Positions 43,277-52,634 of a DNA stretch of 64,000 nucleotides are shown in pieces. Position numbers and translations under genes: made by a program. The notes under the pieces are model-generated. The model was not told the DNA's origin and made no database searches. It saw only the letters and a list, made by a program, of their open reading frames with translations. The first letter of the stretch is position 1. Every line of letters begins with the position of its first letter. The stretch covers positions 226,914 to 290,913 of the forward strand of contig NZ_CANMFF010000005.1 of assembly GCF_947497005.1 (NCBI RefSeq). The letters run 5' to 3'. Source of the DNA: an uncultured Ruegeria sp. (GTDB taxonomy: Bacteria; Pseudomonadota; Alphaproteobacteria; Rhodobacterales; Rhodobacteraceae).

Positions 43277-43346
43277 GCAAGCGTCATGACCGATGCGCGC
43301 CACAGATGCAAACCAAAAGCCCGCGGTTCCGATGGATGTATGTGTG

Positions 43347-44267
43347 TCAGGCTTTGGGATGCGCGCGGTTATAGACTTCCATCAACCGCGCGGTGTCCAC
43401 AGCGGTATAAGCCTGCGTCGTCGACAAAGAGGCGTGACCCAGCAATTCCTGAATGGCCCGCAGATCCCCTCCGGCTGAAAGCAGATGGGTTGCAAAGCTG
43501 TGCCGCATGGCGTGGGGCGTTGCGGTAGAGGGCAGGCCCAGTTGCATGCGGGCCGTGGCCATGACGCCCTGGATCGCCCGCGGGTTCAGTGGCCCGCCAC
43601 GAACGCCCCGGAACATAGCCGCGTCCTGTGTTTGTGGGTGTGGACAGAGCTGCAAGTACCGGTCGACCGCTTCTTGGGCGGCTGGCAGAACCGGCACGAT
43701 CCGTTCTTTGTCACCTTTCCCGATAATGCGCAGCGTGGCTGGCAAAGGCGCGTCCGCCCCGGTCAGCGACAGTGCTTCGGAAATGCGCAGGCCGCAGCCA
43801 TAAAGCAGCGTGACAACCGCGACATCTCTGGCCGCGACCCAGTCGGATGTGGATTGCAGTTCGACCGTATCGATCATGGCGCGCGCGGCGTCTTCGGCCA
43901 GAGGGCGGGGCAGTTTCTGGGTGAATTTCGGCGCGCGGGTCGACAGAACCGCAGTGGGTTCGAACCCCTTACGCTCGGCCAGCCAGCGGTAGAAGCTCTT
44001 GACCGCTGACAACTTACGCGCCAACGACCGCGCGCTTACGTCTCTTCCGCGCTGATCCGCCATCCAGGCGCGCATATCTGACACCGTGATCCGTTCAATC
44101 GCTTTCAATCCCTGTCGTTCCGCATAGTGCAGTGTCATGAACGACAGGAACTCGGTGATATCGCCGCGATAGGCAGTTTGCGTGTTTTCCGATCGTCCTG
44201 CCAGCGCGCCCAGACTGTCCAGCCAATGCTGGAGCGCATCGCGGCAGGCAGGTGAGATCAGGTTCAC
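43347..44267 (-). CDS. xerC: Tyrosine recombinase XerC
   Basis: Resolves chromosome dimers at dif together with XerD. The 306-residue protein has an N-terminal SAM-like arm-binding domain (about 10-100) and the catalytic domain. The active-site residues are Arg161 (CGLRISEAL), Lys184 (IIGKGDKER), His252 and Arg255 (PHAMRHSFATHLL), His278 (LLGHASLSTTQ) and Tyr287 (AYTAVDT). The GTG start at 44267 overlaps the DUF484 stop as GTGA, so the two genes are coupled. This DUF484-xerC pairing is conserved in proteobacteria. Confidence 0.96.
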   Translation of the reverse strand: MNLISPACRDALQHWLDSLGALAGRSENTQTAYRGDITEFLSFMTLHYAERQGLKAIERITVSDMRAWMADQRGRDVSARSLARKLSAVKSFYRWLAERKGFEPTAVLSTRAPKFTQKLPRPLAEDAARAMIDTVELQSTSDWVAARDVAVVTLLYGCGLRISEALSLTGADAPLPATLRIIGKGDKERIVPVLPAAQEAVDRYLQLCPHPQTQDAAMFRGVRGGPLNPRAIQGVMATARMQLGLPSTATPHAMRHSFATHLLSAGGDLRAIQELLGHASLSTTQAYTAVDTARLMEVYNRAHPKA

Positions 44268-44971
44268 GACAGCCAGTGGCGCATCGAGCGTTCGAATACG
44301 CCGGCAAAAAAGGTCAGAAGATCGGTGCCAAGCTGCGGTGTAAAGTGCCGCGGGTCGCGGGCTGCCATAACGATCATGCCTGGCAGGCGGCCGGGGCCGA
44401 GGTTAAGTTTCAGGCAGGCCTCAGAGCGCAACTGATCAGCCTGTGAGCCGAAAATGCGTCGGCTGGGTTGATGGATTTCCCGCAAGATGACATCCCGCGC
44501 AGGGCCGCCGCGATCAATGGTCAGATACCGGTCGATGAAACCGGGTTCTGCAATCGTCAGGACACCGCCCAACGTGTCAATCGCAGGATCGTTCTGAACT
44601 ACGGTGGTTTCCAGAACCAGCGTTACGCTATCGACGCGAAGGATGTCTGCCACGTCAGCGCCCAGAGCGCGCAGGAAGTCTTCGAACTCGACAGGTTCCA
44701 GAAGGCGCAGAATGGCGCGGTGGACCTGATTGGTACCCGCGAGGTTTTCATAAGCCGCGGCGATGACGGAACGGTGGGTGTCTTCCAGCCGATCCAGCCG
44801 TGCCTCCAGCCGCTGCATGGCGATACCGCGCAGATCAATGACATTGTCACCGCGCGCCTGCTCGTTAGCAGTAACAAGCGCCTGCATCAGGTCCTTGTCG
44901 TCCAGCACGACGTCCGGCTCGGCCAGAATTGCCGCGCGGAGGTTATCCTCGAGTTTGGGGTTGCTGCTCAT
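44264..44971 (-). CDS. DUF484 family protein
   Basis: A 235-residue cytoplasmic protein of the DUF484 family, a GAF-like fold whose function is unknown. Features are the early helical part (LEDNLRAAILAEPDVVLDDKDLMQALV), a coiled coil (IAMQRLEARLDRLEDTHRSVIAAAYENL) and the GAF-like domain from about 85 to the end, with LGTDLLTFFAGVFERSMRHWL. A longer reading frame would add 41 residues of non-family sequence; ATG at 44971 is preferred. It is upstream of and coupled to xerC. Confidence 0.9.
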   Translation of the reverse strand: MSSNPKLEDNLRAAILAEPDVVLDDKDLMQALVTANEQARGDNVIDLRGIAMQRLEARLDRLEDTHRSVIAAAYENLAGTNQVHRAILRLLEPVEFEDFLRALGADVADILRVDSVTLVLETTVVQNDPAIDTLGGVLTIAEPGFIDRYLTIDRGGPARDVILREIHQPSRRIFGSQADQLRSEACLKLNLGPGRLPGMIVMAARDPRHFTPQLGTDLLTFFAGVFERSMRHWLS

Positions 44972-45169
44972 GTCCCGTCCGGTCTTTTTTTGTTGTGGCG
45001 GCTTATAACATGCCGGACCGGATTTGCCTTGGGAAAAATGCACGCATAGGCGGATTTCCTTGCGTGCTGTGGCGGAGATGCTCCCGCCCGCCACACCTGA
45101 TCACAGATCAGGCTTAAGGCCGTTGGGCCGGGCGCGGCACCTGTCGGCGCCGCGCGGTTGCGCTATGGA

Positions 45170-45823
45170 TCAAAGGATTTTCTGACCGGTCTTGGCCCAA
45201 TCAGCCAGGAAGGTTTCAAGACCTTTATCGGTCAGCGGGTGATCGGCCAGCTTCTTGATCACGGCGGGCGGTGCGGTGATGACATCGGCACCGATGCGTG
45301 CGCTGTCGGTCACGTGGTTGACGGTGCGGATCGAGGCGGCAAGGATCTCGGTTTCGAAACCGTAGTTGTCATAGACCTGACGGATGTCTGCGATCAAATC
45401 CATGCCGTCGAGGTTAATGTCGTCCAGACGGCCGATGAAGGGCGAGATGAAGGTTGCACCTGCCTTAGCCGCCAACAATGCCTGATTGGTCGAGAAGCAC
45501 AATGTAACGTTGACCATCTGACCTTCATCGCTGAGCGTTTTGCAGGTTTTCAGGCCAGCCCATGTCAGCGGAACCTTTACGGCGATATTCGGCGCGATCT
45601 TGGCCAGCTTGCGGCCTTCGGCGATCATGTCATCGGCATCGGTGGCGACAACTTCGGCGGAAACGGGGCCGTCGACCAGATCGCAGATTTCTTTCGTCAC
45701 TTCCAGAATATCGCGGCCCGATTTCAGGATCAGTGAAGGGTTGGTGGTTACGCCGTCCACCATGCCCAGATCGTTCAGTTCTGCGATGGCGTCGATCTCG
45801 GCTGTGTCTACGAAGAATTTCAT
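45170..45823 (-). CDS. fsa: Fructose-6-phosphate aldolase / small transaldolase
   Basis: A 217-residue class I aldolase of the FSA/TalC subfamily. The Schiff-base lysine is Lys83 (IAVKVPLT), and the early motif [16 protein letters not shown] and [13 protein letters not shown] match the family. The [27 protein letters not shown] block and [13 protein letters not shown] follow. Whether it acts as an F6P aldolase or as a transaldolase cannot be settled from sequence; annotations of this subfamily vary. A perfect GCGCGGC/GCCGCGC hairpin (45132-45155) lies past its stop, without a T tract. Confidence 0.92.
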   Translation of the reverse strand: MKFFVDTAEIDAIAELNDLGMVDGVTTNPSLILKSGRDILEVTKEICDLVDGPVSAEVVATDADDMIAEGRKLAKIAPNIAVKVPLTWAGLKTCKTLSDEGQMVNVTLCFSTNQALLAAKAGATFISPFIGRLDDINLDGMDLIADIRQVYDNYGFETEILAASIRTVNHVTDSARIGADVITAPPAVIKKLADHPLTDKGLETFLADWAKTGQKIL

Positions 45824-45911
45824 GAGGGCAGTCCTTTGATGGGTTGGCCTTGGTCGCGGATGGCTTTACCTCAAAGAGACCCATGCTGAAACCCCCTGCT
45901 AAGGATATGCT

Positions 45912-48107
45912 TTGAGCGTTCAGGAGTATTTCGATCACGGAGAGCTGGTGGCAGTGCTCACCACCCAGCCATTGGACCGGACGCTGGACTATAAAGCGCC
46001 CGAGGGTGGGTGTTTTCTGGGGGCTTTCGTCGAGGTGCCACTTGGGCCGCGCAAGGTGCTGGGGGTGGTTTGGGGGCCGGGGCAGGGCGGCTTTGATCTG
46101 ACCAAGGCGCGGTCGGTGATCCGGGTGCTGGAAGTCGCGCCGATGCGCGAAGAGATGCGTGTGTTTCTGGGAAAGGTCGCTGACTACACCCTGACGCCGA
46201 TGCCCGCGATGCTGCGTTTGGCGACACGCGCGCCGGGGTTGGGTGATCCGCCGTCGATGCGCAAGATTTACCGGTTGGGCGACCGGGAACCGGATCGGAT
46301 GACTGACGCGCGGACCCGTGTTCTGGATGTGTTGCGCGATTATGGCGGGTTGGCATTCACGCTAAAAGAACTGGCGGAACAGGCAGGTGTGACCTCGTCT
46401 GTTGTCAAAGGTTTGGTCAAGCAAGGCGCGGCGCGGGAAGAAGACAGCCCGCGGGATCTGCCTTATCCGCATCTTGATCCAGATTTGCCGGGGAAAGACC
46501 TGACCGAGGACCAGGCTGCCGCCGTGGCACGCCTGCAGACCGGGCAGAGAACCGGAGATTATGGGACGACCTTGCTGAAAGGGGTGACCGGTTCGGGCAA
46601 GACCGAGGTTTATCTGGAAGCGGTGGCCGAAGCGCTGAGGTTGGGCCGTCAGGCTTTGGTTTTGTTGCCAGAGATTGCCCTGACCGCAGAATTTCTGAAC
46701 CGGGTCGAGGCGCGGTTCGGCGCACTCCCGGCAGAGTGGCATTCTGGCGCGACCGTGACGGAACGGCGCCGGGTCTGGCGCATGGTCGGGCAAGGGGATG
46801 CGCAGCTGGTAGTGGGTGCACGGTCGGCGCTGTTTTTGCCGTTCCGTGATTTGGGTCTGGTGGTTGTCGACGAGGAACACGACACCTCGTACAAACAGGA
46901 AGACGGCGTGCATTACAGTGCGCGCGACATGGCGGTTCTGCGATCCGCCATCTGTGGCGCGCGGGTAATTCTGGCCAGCGCAACGCCTTCGCTGGAAAGC
47001 TGGGCCAATGCTGAAGCAGGCAAATATGAACGGCTCGATCTGAAATCGCGCTTTGGCGCGGCGATATTGCCCGAGATGAAACCCATCGACATGCGGGCCG
47101 AGCAGATGCAGCCGGGGACGTGGATATCACCGTCTTTGCGGCAGGCGGTGCAGCAACGGATCGAGAAAAGCGAGCAATCGCTGCTGTTCATCAATCGGCG
47201 TGGCTATGCCCCGGTTACCTTGTGCCGCGCGTGCGGAGAACAGATCGCTTGTGATCATTGCGACGCACGTATGGTCGAGCACCGGTTTCTGAAGCGGCTG
47301 ATGTGCCATCAATGCGGTGAAACCAAGCCGGTGCCCGAAGCCTGCCCCTCCTGTGCGGTTGAGGGCAAGTTGGCTCCGGTGGGTCCGGGAATCGAGCGGC
47401 TGGCTGAGGAGGCAGAGGCGACTTTCCCAGACGCCAACATCGTTATGCTAAGCTCTGATCTGTTCGGCTCAGCGCGAGCTTTGAAGGCCAAGATAGAAGA
47501 GATCGCTGCAGGAGATGCCGACATCGTCATCGGCACTCAGTTGGTTGCCAAGGGGCATAACTTTCCCAAACTCACATTGGTGGGCGTGATAGATGCTGAT
47601 CTGTCACTGCACGGGTCGGACCTGCGCGCGGCAGAGCGCACGTTTCAACTGATGCGGCAAGTAGCTGGGCGCGCGGGACGGGCGGAAATGCCGGGGCAGG
47701 CGTTGTTGCAGACGTTCCAGCCGGAACACCCGGTGATCCGGGCCATTCTGTCGGGCGATGAAGAAGGGTTCTGGAAGGCCGAAGCTGCCGGCCGGCAGGC
47801 GGCAGGAGTGCCGCCCTATGGTCGCATGGCTGGGATCGTGTTGTCAGGGCCTGAAGTTGGGCCTGTCTTTGATATCGGCAATGCCATGGCGCGCAACGAT
47901 GCGCCGCTGACCCAGATCGGTGGGCAGGTTTTCGGCCCTGCACCAGCGCCCATTGCCCGTATTCGCGGGCGGCACCGGGTGCGTTTGCTGGTCAAAGCCC
48001 CCAAGGGTGCGCCAATTCAGGATGCCATTGCCCGCTGGATCGCGCCTTTGCGCCTGAAAGGGGATATCCGCATAACCGTCGACATAGATCCGCAAAGCTT
48101 CTATTGA
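45912..48107 (+). CDS. priA: Primosomal protein N' (replication restart helicase)
   Basis: A superfamily 2 3'-5' DNA helicase that reloads the replisome at stalled forks. The 731-residue protein has the N-terminal DNA-binding region, Walker A in GSGKTEVYLEAV, and the DEEH box in VVVDEEHDTSYKQEDGVHYSARDMAVL. A zinc-binding Cys cluster (LCRACGEQIACDHCDARMVEH, then MCHQCGETKPVPEACPSC) and the helicase motifs IGTQLVAKGHNFPKLTLVGVIDADLSLH follow. The start is TTG at 45912, with an AGGA site seven bases upstream. It is divergent from fsa. Confidence 0.97.
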   Translation: MSVQEYFDHGELVAVLTTQPLDRTLDYKAPEGGCFLGAFVEVPLGPRKVLGVVWGPGQGGFDLTKARSVIRVLEVAPMREEMRVFLGKVADYTLTPMPAMLRLATRAPGLGDPPSMRKIYRLGDREPDRMTDARTRVLDVLRDYGGLAFTLKELAEQAGVTSSVVKGLVKQGAAREEDSPRDLPYPHLDPDLPGKDLTEDQAAAVARLQTGQRTGDYGTTLLKGVTGSGKTEVYLEAVAEALRLGRQALVLLPEIALTAEFLNRVEARFGALPAEWHSGATVTERRRVWRMVGQGDAQLVVGARSALFLPFRDLGLVVVDEEHDTSYKQEDGVHYSARDMAVLRSAICGARVILASATPSLESWANAEAGKYERLDLKSRFGAAILPEMKPIDMRAEQMQPGTWISPSLRQAVQQRIEKSEQSLLFINRRGYAPVTLCRACGEQIACDHCDARMVEHRFLKRLMCHQCGETKPVPEACPSCAVEGKLAPVGPGIERLAEEAEATFPDANIVMLSSDLFGSARALKAKIEEIAAGDADIVIGTQLVAKGHNFPKLTLVGVIDADLSLHGSDLRAAERTFQLMRQVAGRAGRAEMPGQALLQTFQPEHPVIRAILSGDEEGFWKAEAAGRQAAGVPPYGRMAGIVLSGPEVGPVFDIGNAMARNDAPLTQIGGQVFGPAPAPIARIRGRHRVRLLVKAPKGAPIQDAIARWIAPLRLKGDIRITVDIDPQSFY

Positions 48108-48186
48108 TCTCTGCATTCACGCAGGGTGACTGTGCGCGGGCAGCTTGCCTCTCGCCAAAACGCGGAAATGGGCGTAGACGACTCTC

Positions 48187-49419
48187 ATGCTGAAACCAAT
48201 GCCCCTTGCTGAGGCGCAGAGCCTTCCGTTCTGGCGCCGACCCATCACGCTCTTGTTCATGATGGCGCTAACCATGCCCATTGCGTTCAACGCATGGAGC
48301 GCGTTGCTGAACAATTTCGTTATCGAGGTGGCAAGCTTTGACGGAGCTGATATCGGCCTGTTGCACACAGTGCGCGAGATTCCGGGGTTTCTGGCGGTTG
48401 GCGTGATTGCCGTCATTATTTTCATCCGCGAGCAGGTTCTGGCGATGATCTCGCTGATGATGCTTGGCGTGGCCACGGCTGTGACCGCCTGGTTCCCCAG
48501 CTTGGGTGGATTGCTTTTCGTGACCCTGTTCAGCTCGATCGGGTTTCACTATTACGAGACTGTGAACCAGTCGCTTCAGTTGCAATGGCTGCCCAAAGAT
48601 CGCGCGCCGCAGATGTTGGGATGGCTGGTTGCGATGGGGTCAGCCGCAACCATGGTGGTGTACGGGCTGATCGTTTTGACCTGGGACCGCTTTGATCTGT
48701 CTTACAACTCTGTCTTCATGGCAGCGGGTGGAGTAACCGCTTTGCTGGCGCTATTTTGCCTGTTTGCCTATCCGCAGTTTGATGCACCGACGCCACAGAC
48801 AAAGAAACTGATCCTGCGGCGTCGGTATTGGCTGTATTACGCGCTACAGTTCATGGCGGGCGCTCGGCGGCAGATCTTTGTGGTTTTTGCCGGGTTCATG
48901 ATGGTCGAGAAATTCGGTTTTGAAGTTCATGAGTTGACCAGCCTTTACCTGATTAACCTGATGATAAACATGATCGCCGCGCCGTTGTTAGGTAAAGCAG
49001 TGGCAAAGTTTGGCGAGCGGCGCACACTGATCTTCGAATATACCGGTCTGGCCATCGTGTTCGCCGCCTATGGTGGCATATACTGGTTCGGCTGGGGCGT
49101 GCTGCTGGCAGCAATCCTATATGTGATTGACCATGTGCTGTTTGCGCTGGCGCTGGCCTTGAAGACTTATTTTCAGAAAATCGCCGATCCTGCGGACATT
49201 GCGCCTACGGCGGCGGTGGCTTTCACAATCAACCACATCGCCGCTGTTTTCCTGCCCGCTTTGCTGGGTTTGCTTTGGGTCGTGTCGCCGGGGGCGGTGT
49301 TTGGCCTGGCCACGGCGATGGCCGTTGTTTCTCTGTTGCTGTCATTGCTGATCCCGCGCCATCCCGAGCCGGGCAACGAGACCATCCTGACCAAATACGC
49401 GCCAGCTCCTGCAGAATAG
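48187..49419 (+). CDS. MFS transporter
   Basis: A 410-residue integral membrane protein with about twelve hydrophobic segments in two six-helix halves. The central loop carries a basic stretch (TKKLILRRRYW, about residues 206-216), and the second-half loop KAVAKFGERRTLIFEYTG resembles the MFS A-like motif. An NNFVIEVASFDGADIGLLHTVREIPGFLAVG stretch occurs in the first helices. The substrate is unknown. It stands between priA and prmA on the same strand with no partner. Confidence 0.8.
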   Translation: MLKPMPLAEAQSLPFWRRPITLLFMMALTMPIAFNAWSALLNNFVIEVASFDGADIGLLHTVREIPGFLAVGVIAVIIFIREQVLAMISLMMLGVATAVTAWFPSLGGLLFVTLFSSIGFHYYETVNQSLQLQWLPKDRAPQMLGWLVAMGSAATMVVYGLIVLTWDRFDLSYNSVFMAAGGVTALLALFCLFAYPQFDAPTPQTKKLILRRRYWLYYALQFMAGARRQIFVVFAGFMMVEKFGFEVHELTSLYLINLMINMIAAPLLGKAVAKFGERRTLIFEYTGLAIVFAAYGGIYWFGWGVLLAAILYVIDHVLFALALALKTYFQKIADPADIAPTAAVAFTINHIAAVFLPALLGLLWVVSPGAVFGLATAMAVVSLLLSLLIPRHPEPGNETILTKYAPAPAE

Positions 49420-49486
49420 GCCTCAACGCTTGACCTTGGCAGCACGGCGTCCTAGGCGCAGTTTCAATTGAGACAGGAGGCCCAAA

Positions 49487-50365
49487 ATGCCCACATTCAC
49501 CGCGCTGACCACGTTGTCTGGTAAGAAAGCCGCCGAAGGTCTGGGCGAAGCGATGGAGCGTCTGGAGCCGGAACCAACCGGCGTTGGTGTGTTCGAGGTC
49601 GAAGACGGCTCGGGCCTGTGGGAGATCGGCGGATACTTCACCGAAGCCCCGGATGAGACCGCATTGGCCGTTCTGGCTGCAGCTTTCGATGCAAAACCGT
49701 TTGTTGTTTCAGAGCTGCCGGAAACCGACTGGGTCGCGCATGTCCGACGCGAGCTTGCTCCGGTCGAAGCGGGCCGCTTCTTTGTTTACGGCAGCCATGA
49801 TGCTGACAACCTGCCCGAAGGCCGAATTCCTTTGCTGATAGAGGCCGCAATGGCCTTTGGTACCGGGCACCATGGCACCACGCTGGGTTGCCTGAAGGCC
49901 TTTGACAAGCTTCTGGACGAAGGGTTCACCGCGTCGAAAGTGGCCGATATCGGTTGCGGCACTGCCGTTTTGGCCATGGCAGCGGCCCGGGTTTGGGACG
50001 GCGAAATCATCGCAAGCGACATCGATGAAGTGGCCGTGGATGTGGCTGAAGCCAATTTGAAGGCAAACGGTATGTCCGGTGCGGTTCAGTGTGTCGAAGC
50101 CGCAGGGTTCGATCATCCCGATCTCAAGGCACACGCGCCGTATGATCTGATCTTTGCCAACATCCTCAAGGGTCCCCTTGTGGCGCTGTCACCCGAAATC
50201 GCAGCGAATCTGCGCCCTGGAGGCTGCGCGATCCTATCGGGAATCCTTAATGAACAGGCCGATGATGTGGTTTCCGTTTATTCCCAAAATGAGTTCAATC
50301 TGTCTCACAGAAGTGAGATTGGTGAATGGACGACCCTAATCTTAACCAAACAGGGCGCGAATTAG
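49487..50365 (+). CDS. prmA: Ribosomal protein L11 methyltransferase
   Basis: SAM-dependent methylation of ribosomal protein L11. The 292-residue protein has the substrate-recognition N-terminal domain (about 1-110) and the Rossmann methyltransferase domain with motif I VADIGCGTAVLAMAAARVW. Motif II IIASDIDEVAVDVAEAN and the conserved FANILKGPLVALSPEIAANLRPGG (N-P/L-x block) follow. An acid-rich EDGSGLWEIGGYFTEAP loop lies in the first domain. An AGGAGG Shine-Dalgarno precedes ATG at 49487. Confidence 0.95.
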   Translation: MPTFTALTTLSGKKAAEGLGEAMERLEPEPTGVGVFEVEDGSGLWEIGGYFTEAPDETALAVLAAAFDAKPFVVSELPETDWVAHVRRELAPVEAGRFFVYGSHDADNLPEGRIPLLIEAAMAFGTGHHGTTLGCLKAFDKLLDEGFTASKVADIGCGTAVLAMAAARVWDGEIIASDIDEVAVDVAEANLKANGMSGAVQCVEAAGFDHPDLKAHAPYDLIFANILKGPLVALSPEIAANLRPGGCAILSGILNEQADDVVSVYSQNEFNLSHRSEIGEWTTLILTKQGAN

Positions 50366-50466
50366 GCCATTTGCGGGAGTTTTGTGGATTTTTGCCACGC
50401 TTTTGTCGCAATCTCTTCTTACCGTTTTCTGACTGAAGTCGAGGGGGGCGGTTTTTGGAGGCTGCC

Positions 50467-50811
50467 ATGACGGGTAAACAACTGGAGTTCAATCAGCGCG
50501 TTAATCGCCTGAACAAGAAACATCAAAAGATGGGCCGCGGCTATCGCGCGACGATGCGCAAGGATGGCCTGGTCGTGATGAAACCGCAGCGGGTAAGTTC
50601 TGCTGTGCCTGCGAAGGTGCTGCTGTTGACGCTTCTAGGTGTCTTCGCGTTCAAAGCATTTCTTTTGTCTCATCTTGGCCCGACGGGGTATCAATACCGG
50701 ATCGACAGCTTGAACGAAGGTACATCGGTTGAGCAAGCCGGTGCATGGGTGATGCAGATCGACCCGGTGTCGCAAGCGCTGGCGGTTCAGCTGAACAAAG
50801 TTTTCTACTGA
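50467..50811 (+). CDS. Conserved small membrane-anchored protein of unknown function
   Basis: A 114-residue protein I do not recognise. It has a strongly basic N-terminal half (FNQRVNRLNKKHQKMGRGYRATMRKDG), one TM segment (about 48-66, AKVLLLTLLGVFAFKAFLL) and a C-terminal part likely outside the membrane (NEGTSVEQAGAWVMQIDPVSQALAVQLNKVFY). The upstream GGAGG site selects ATG at 50467 over a TTG at 50455. The stop is followed by a terminator that is shared with the DUF1127 gene on the other strand. Confidence 0.6.
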   Translation: MTGKQLEFNQRVNRLNKKHQKMGRGYRATMRKDGLVVMKPQRVSSAVPAKVLLLTLLGVFAFKAFLLSHLGPTGYQYRIDSLNEGTSVEQAGAWVMQIDPVSQALAVQLNKVFY

Positions 50812-50825
50812 TCCAATCTTAGGAC

Positions 50826-50860
50826 AAAAAAACACCGCGTGCTTTGGGGCGCGCGGTGTT
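50826..50860. terminator. Bidirectional terminator between convergent genes
   Basis: AACACCGCG (50831-50839) pairs with CGCGGTGTT (50852-50860), loop 12 bases. An A run (50826-50832) gives a strong T tract on the minus strand for the DUF1127 gene, and TCTGTTT follows on the plus strand for the 114-residue gene. Confidence 0.85.
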
Positions 50861-50909
50861 TCTGTTTGCCGCTCAAGGGAGGAGTGGCGAATGAGAGTGG
50901 TGGCCGGTG

Positions 50910-51125
50910 TTACTGGCGACCCTCGGCGATGACGTCGATGTCGCCACGGCACAGGCCGATATCTTCCAGTTCGCGGTCGCTCAGACCGGTCAGCGCGTTG
51001 CGGGTCACGCGGGCGTCGTTCCATTCGACAGCGGCGTTGACCACCGATGCGAAAAATGCGCCGATACGGCCAACGAGGCCGAATGAGCCAGTGGTTGCGA
51101 AGCGGGTTGTGTCTAGTGCAGCCAT
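50910..51125 (-). CDS. DUF1127 domain-containing small protein
   Basis: A 71-residue protein. The C-terminal half carries the DUF1127 signature: RNALTGLSDRELEDIGLCRGDID, similar to other alphaproteobacterial small proteins with a conserved LSD-x-x-L-x-D-I-G-x-x-R motif. Some members are linked to stress, phosphate and RNA metabolism. Its N-terminus (FGLVGRIGAFFASVVNAAVEW) is amphipathic or membrane-associating. It is monocistronic, on the minus strand, ending at the shared terminator. Confidence 0.9.
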   Translation of the reverse strand: MAALDTTRFATTGSFGLVGRIGAFFASVVNAAVEWNDARVTRNALTGLSDRELEDIGLCRGDIDVIAEGRQ

Positions 51126-51458
51126 ATCCTGTTTCCTTCTGGTTAGTGTTCAATTTGCAATCTTGCGATCTGAGCGGCATCTAGTGCTGCCAAATCACCT
51201 GCACAAGTCCAATTTTTGCATGTGTCCTATGCATTTTCTGCAATGCTTCACGAAGCTGTAATCCCCTTAAATAATTGGTGAAAATGCGTTAATAAGAGTG
51301 TCGAAATCAGACTTTCCGAAGTCGCAAATCGCCCAAGAGGTCGCCCCTGAGACACGTCTGTCGTTTTCAGCCTTTGGGCCAATTCGCTTGGAAAATGTTC
51401 ACGCTTCGTGCTAGGCGTTGAAAAAAGATCACAAAACCCGAGCAGGCCGAGGCAAAAC
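51126..51458. promoter_or_regulatory. 333-base divergent region between DUF1127 and ruvC
   Basis: Holds promoters for the DUF1127 gene (minus) and ruvC (plus). A GTTC-N7-GTGC element (51397-51411) lies about 48 bases before the ruvC start and differs by one base from the alphaproteobacterial LexA box GTTC-N7-GTTC. A possible -35/-10 pair (CTTGGA at 51388-51393 and GCTAGG, 17 bases apart) overlaps it. There is no gene in this stretch. Confidence 0.4.
51397..51411 (+). promoter_or_regulatory. Candidate LexA-like box upstream of ruvC
   Basis: GTTCACGCTTCGTGC matches GTTC-N7-GTTC except one base (GTGC for GTTC in the second half). ruvCAB is often in alphaproteobacterial SOS regulons. A 15-base match with one mismatch is expected by chance fairly often, so this is only a candidate. 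Confidence 0.3.
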
Positions 51459-51956
51459 ATGCGAATTCTGGGCATCGATCCGGGGCTTAGGACCCTGGGA
51501 TGGGGCGTCATCGAATCAAATGGCAGTCGCCTGAGCCATGTGGCTAACGGCTTGTGCAAGTCGGATGGAGACGATCTGGGAGAGCGGCTACTGTCGCTGC
51601 ACAACCAGATTGTCGAAGTGATAGCGGATCATCAACCGGATCAGGCCGCCATCGAACAGACCTTTGTGAACAAGGATGGGGCGGGTACGCTCAAACTGGG
51701 TCAGGCGCGGGGGGTTGCGCTGCTGACGCTGGCGCAGGCGGGATTGCCGGTGGGGGAATACGCACCTAACCGGGTCAAGAAGACCGTGGTCGGCGTGGGC
51801 CATGCCGAGAAAGCGCAGGTGCTGCACATGGTCAAACTGCAATTGCCGGGCTGTTTGCCAATGGGGGCCGACGCCGCAGATGCGCTGGCGATTGCCATTT
51901 GTCATGCCTATTACGGAAAGACACAACAGACGCGTGTGAAAGAGGTGCGGGCATGA
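51459..51956 (+). CDS. ruvC: Holliday junction endonuclease RuvC
   Basis: Resolves Holliday junctions made by homologous recombination. The 165-residue protein keeps all four metal ligands at the E. coli positions: Asp7 (GIDPGL), Glu66 (AAIEQTF), Asp138 and Asp141 ([15 protein letters not shown]). ATG at 51459 with a GAGGC site is preferred; the longer frame adds 17 residues not in the family. The stop overlaps ruvA as ATGA. Confidence 0.97.
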   Translation: MRILGIDPGLRTLGWGVIESNGSRLSHVANGLCKSDGDDLGERLLSLHNQIVEVIADHQPDQAAIEQTFVNKDGAGTLKLGQARGVALLTLAQAGLPVGEYAPNRVKKTVVGVGHAEKAQVLHMVKLQLPGCLPMGADAADALAIAICHAYYGKTQQTRVKEVRA

Positions 51957-52630
51957 TTGGCAAACTGACAGGACGGCTGGATTACCGCGCGGCAGATCAC
52001 GTGCTGATCGATGTCCGGGGCGTGGGTTATATCGTCTATTGTTCGGATCGGACCATGGCGGCGCTGCCGGGCGTGGGCGAGGCCGTCTCGATCTACACCG
52101 ACATGGTCGTTCGCGAGGACCTGATGCAGCTTTATGGGTTCCTGTCTCTGGTTGAAAAGGAGTGGCATCGTCTTTTGTGCTCGGTTCAGGGTGTAGGAGC
52201 GAAGGTATCGCTGGCCATTCTCAGCGCGTTGGGGCCAGATGGCGTTAGCCGATCAATCGCTTTGGGCGATTGGGGCGCGGTCAAGGCGGCCAAGGGTGTG
52301 GGGCCTAAAACGGCGCAGCGGATCGTGTTGGACCTCAAGGACAAGGCGCCGGGGGTCATGGCCATGGGTGGTACAATCACTGAGGCGATGGACGGGCCCG
52401 AGCTTGAGGTTGTTGAACTGGCCGAACCTGCGCTTGCGCCCAAACGGGCATCGAGACCGCCATCCGGCGCGGCTGCTGCATCTGCCGGAGCATTGTCGGC
52501 GTTGGCAAATCTTGGATATGGGCCGTCTGACGCAGCAGCAGCAGTGGCTGAGGCGGCTGCCAGCCAACAGGATGCAGGCGAGACTGACTTGATCCGTGCA
52601 GCGCTCAGATTGTTGGCTCCGAAAGGCTAA
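51953..52630 (+). CDS. ruvA: Holliday junction DNA helicase subunit RuvA
   Basis: Binds four-way junctions and loads RuvB. The 225-residue protein has the N-terminal OB fold ([30 protein letters not shown]), the helix-hairpin-helix region ([37 protein letters not shown]) and a C-terminal domain (about 175-225, [22 protein letters not shown]) that contacts RuvB. A Pro/Ala-rich linker connects them. ATG overlaps the ruvC stop by four bases. Confidence 0.97.
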   Translation: MIGKLTGRLDYRAADHVLIDVRGVGYIVYCSDRTMAALPGVGEAVSIYTDMVVREDLMQLYGFLSLVEKEWHRLLCSVQGVGAKVSLAILSALGPDGVSRSIALGDWGAVKAAKGVGPKTAQRIVLDLKDKAPGVMAMGGTITEAMDGPELEVVELAEPALAPKRASRPPSGAAAASAGALSALANLGYGPSDAAAAVAEAAASQQDAGETDLIRAALRLLAPKG

Positions 52631-52634
52631 GAGA

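Noticed and set aside
43950..43970. tRNA T-loop-like GGGTTCGAACCCC
   Set aside because: It lies inside xerC (codons for GFEPTA, read on the other strand) and has no matching acceptor or anticodon stems.
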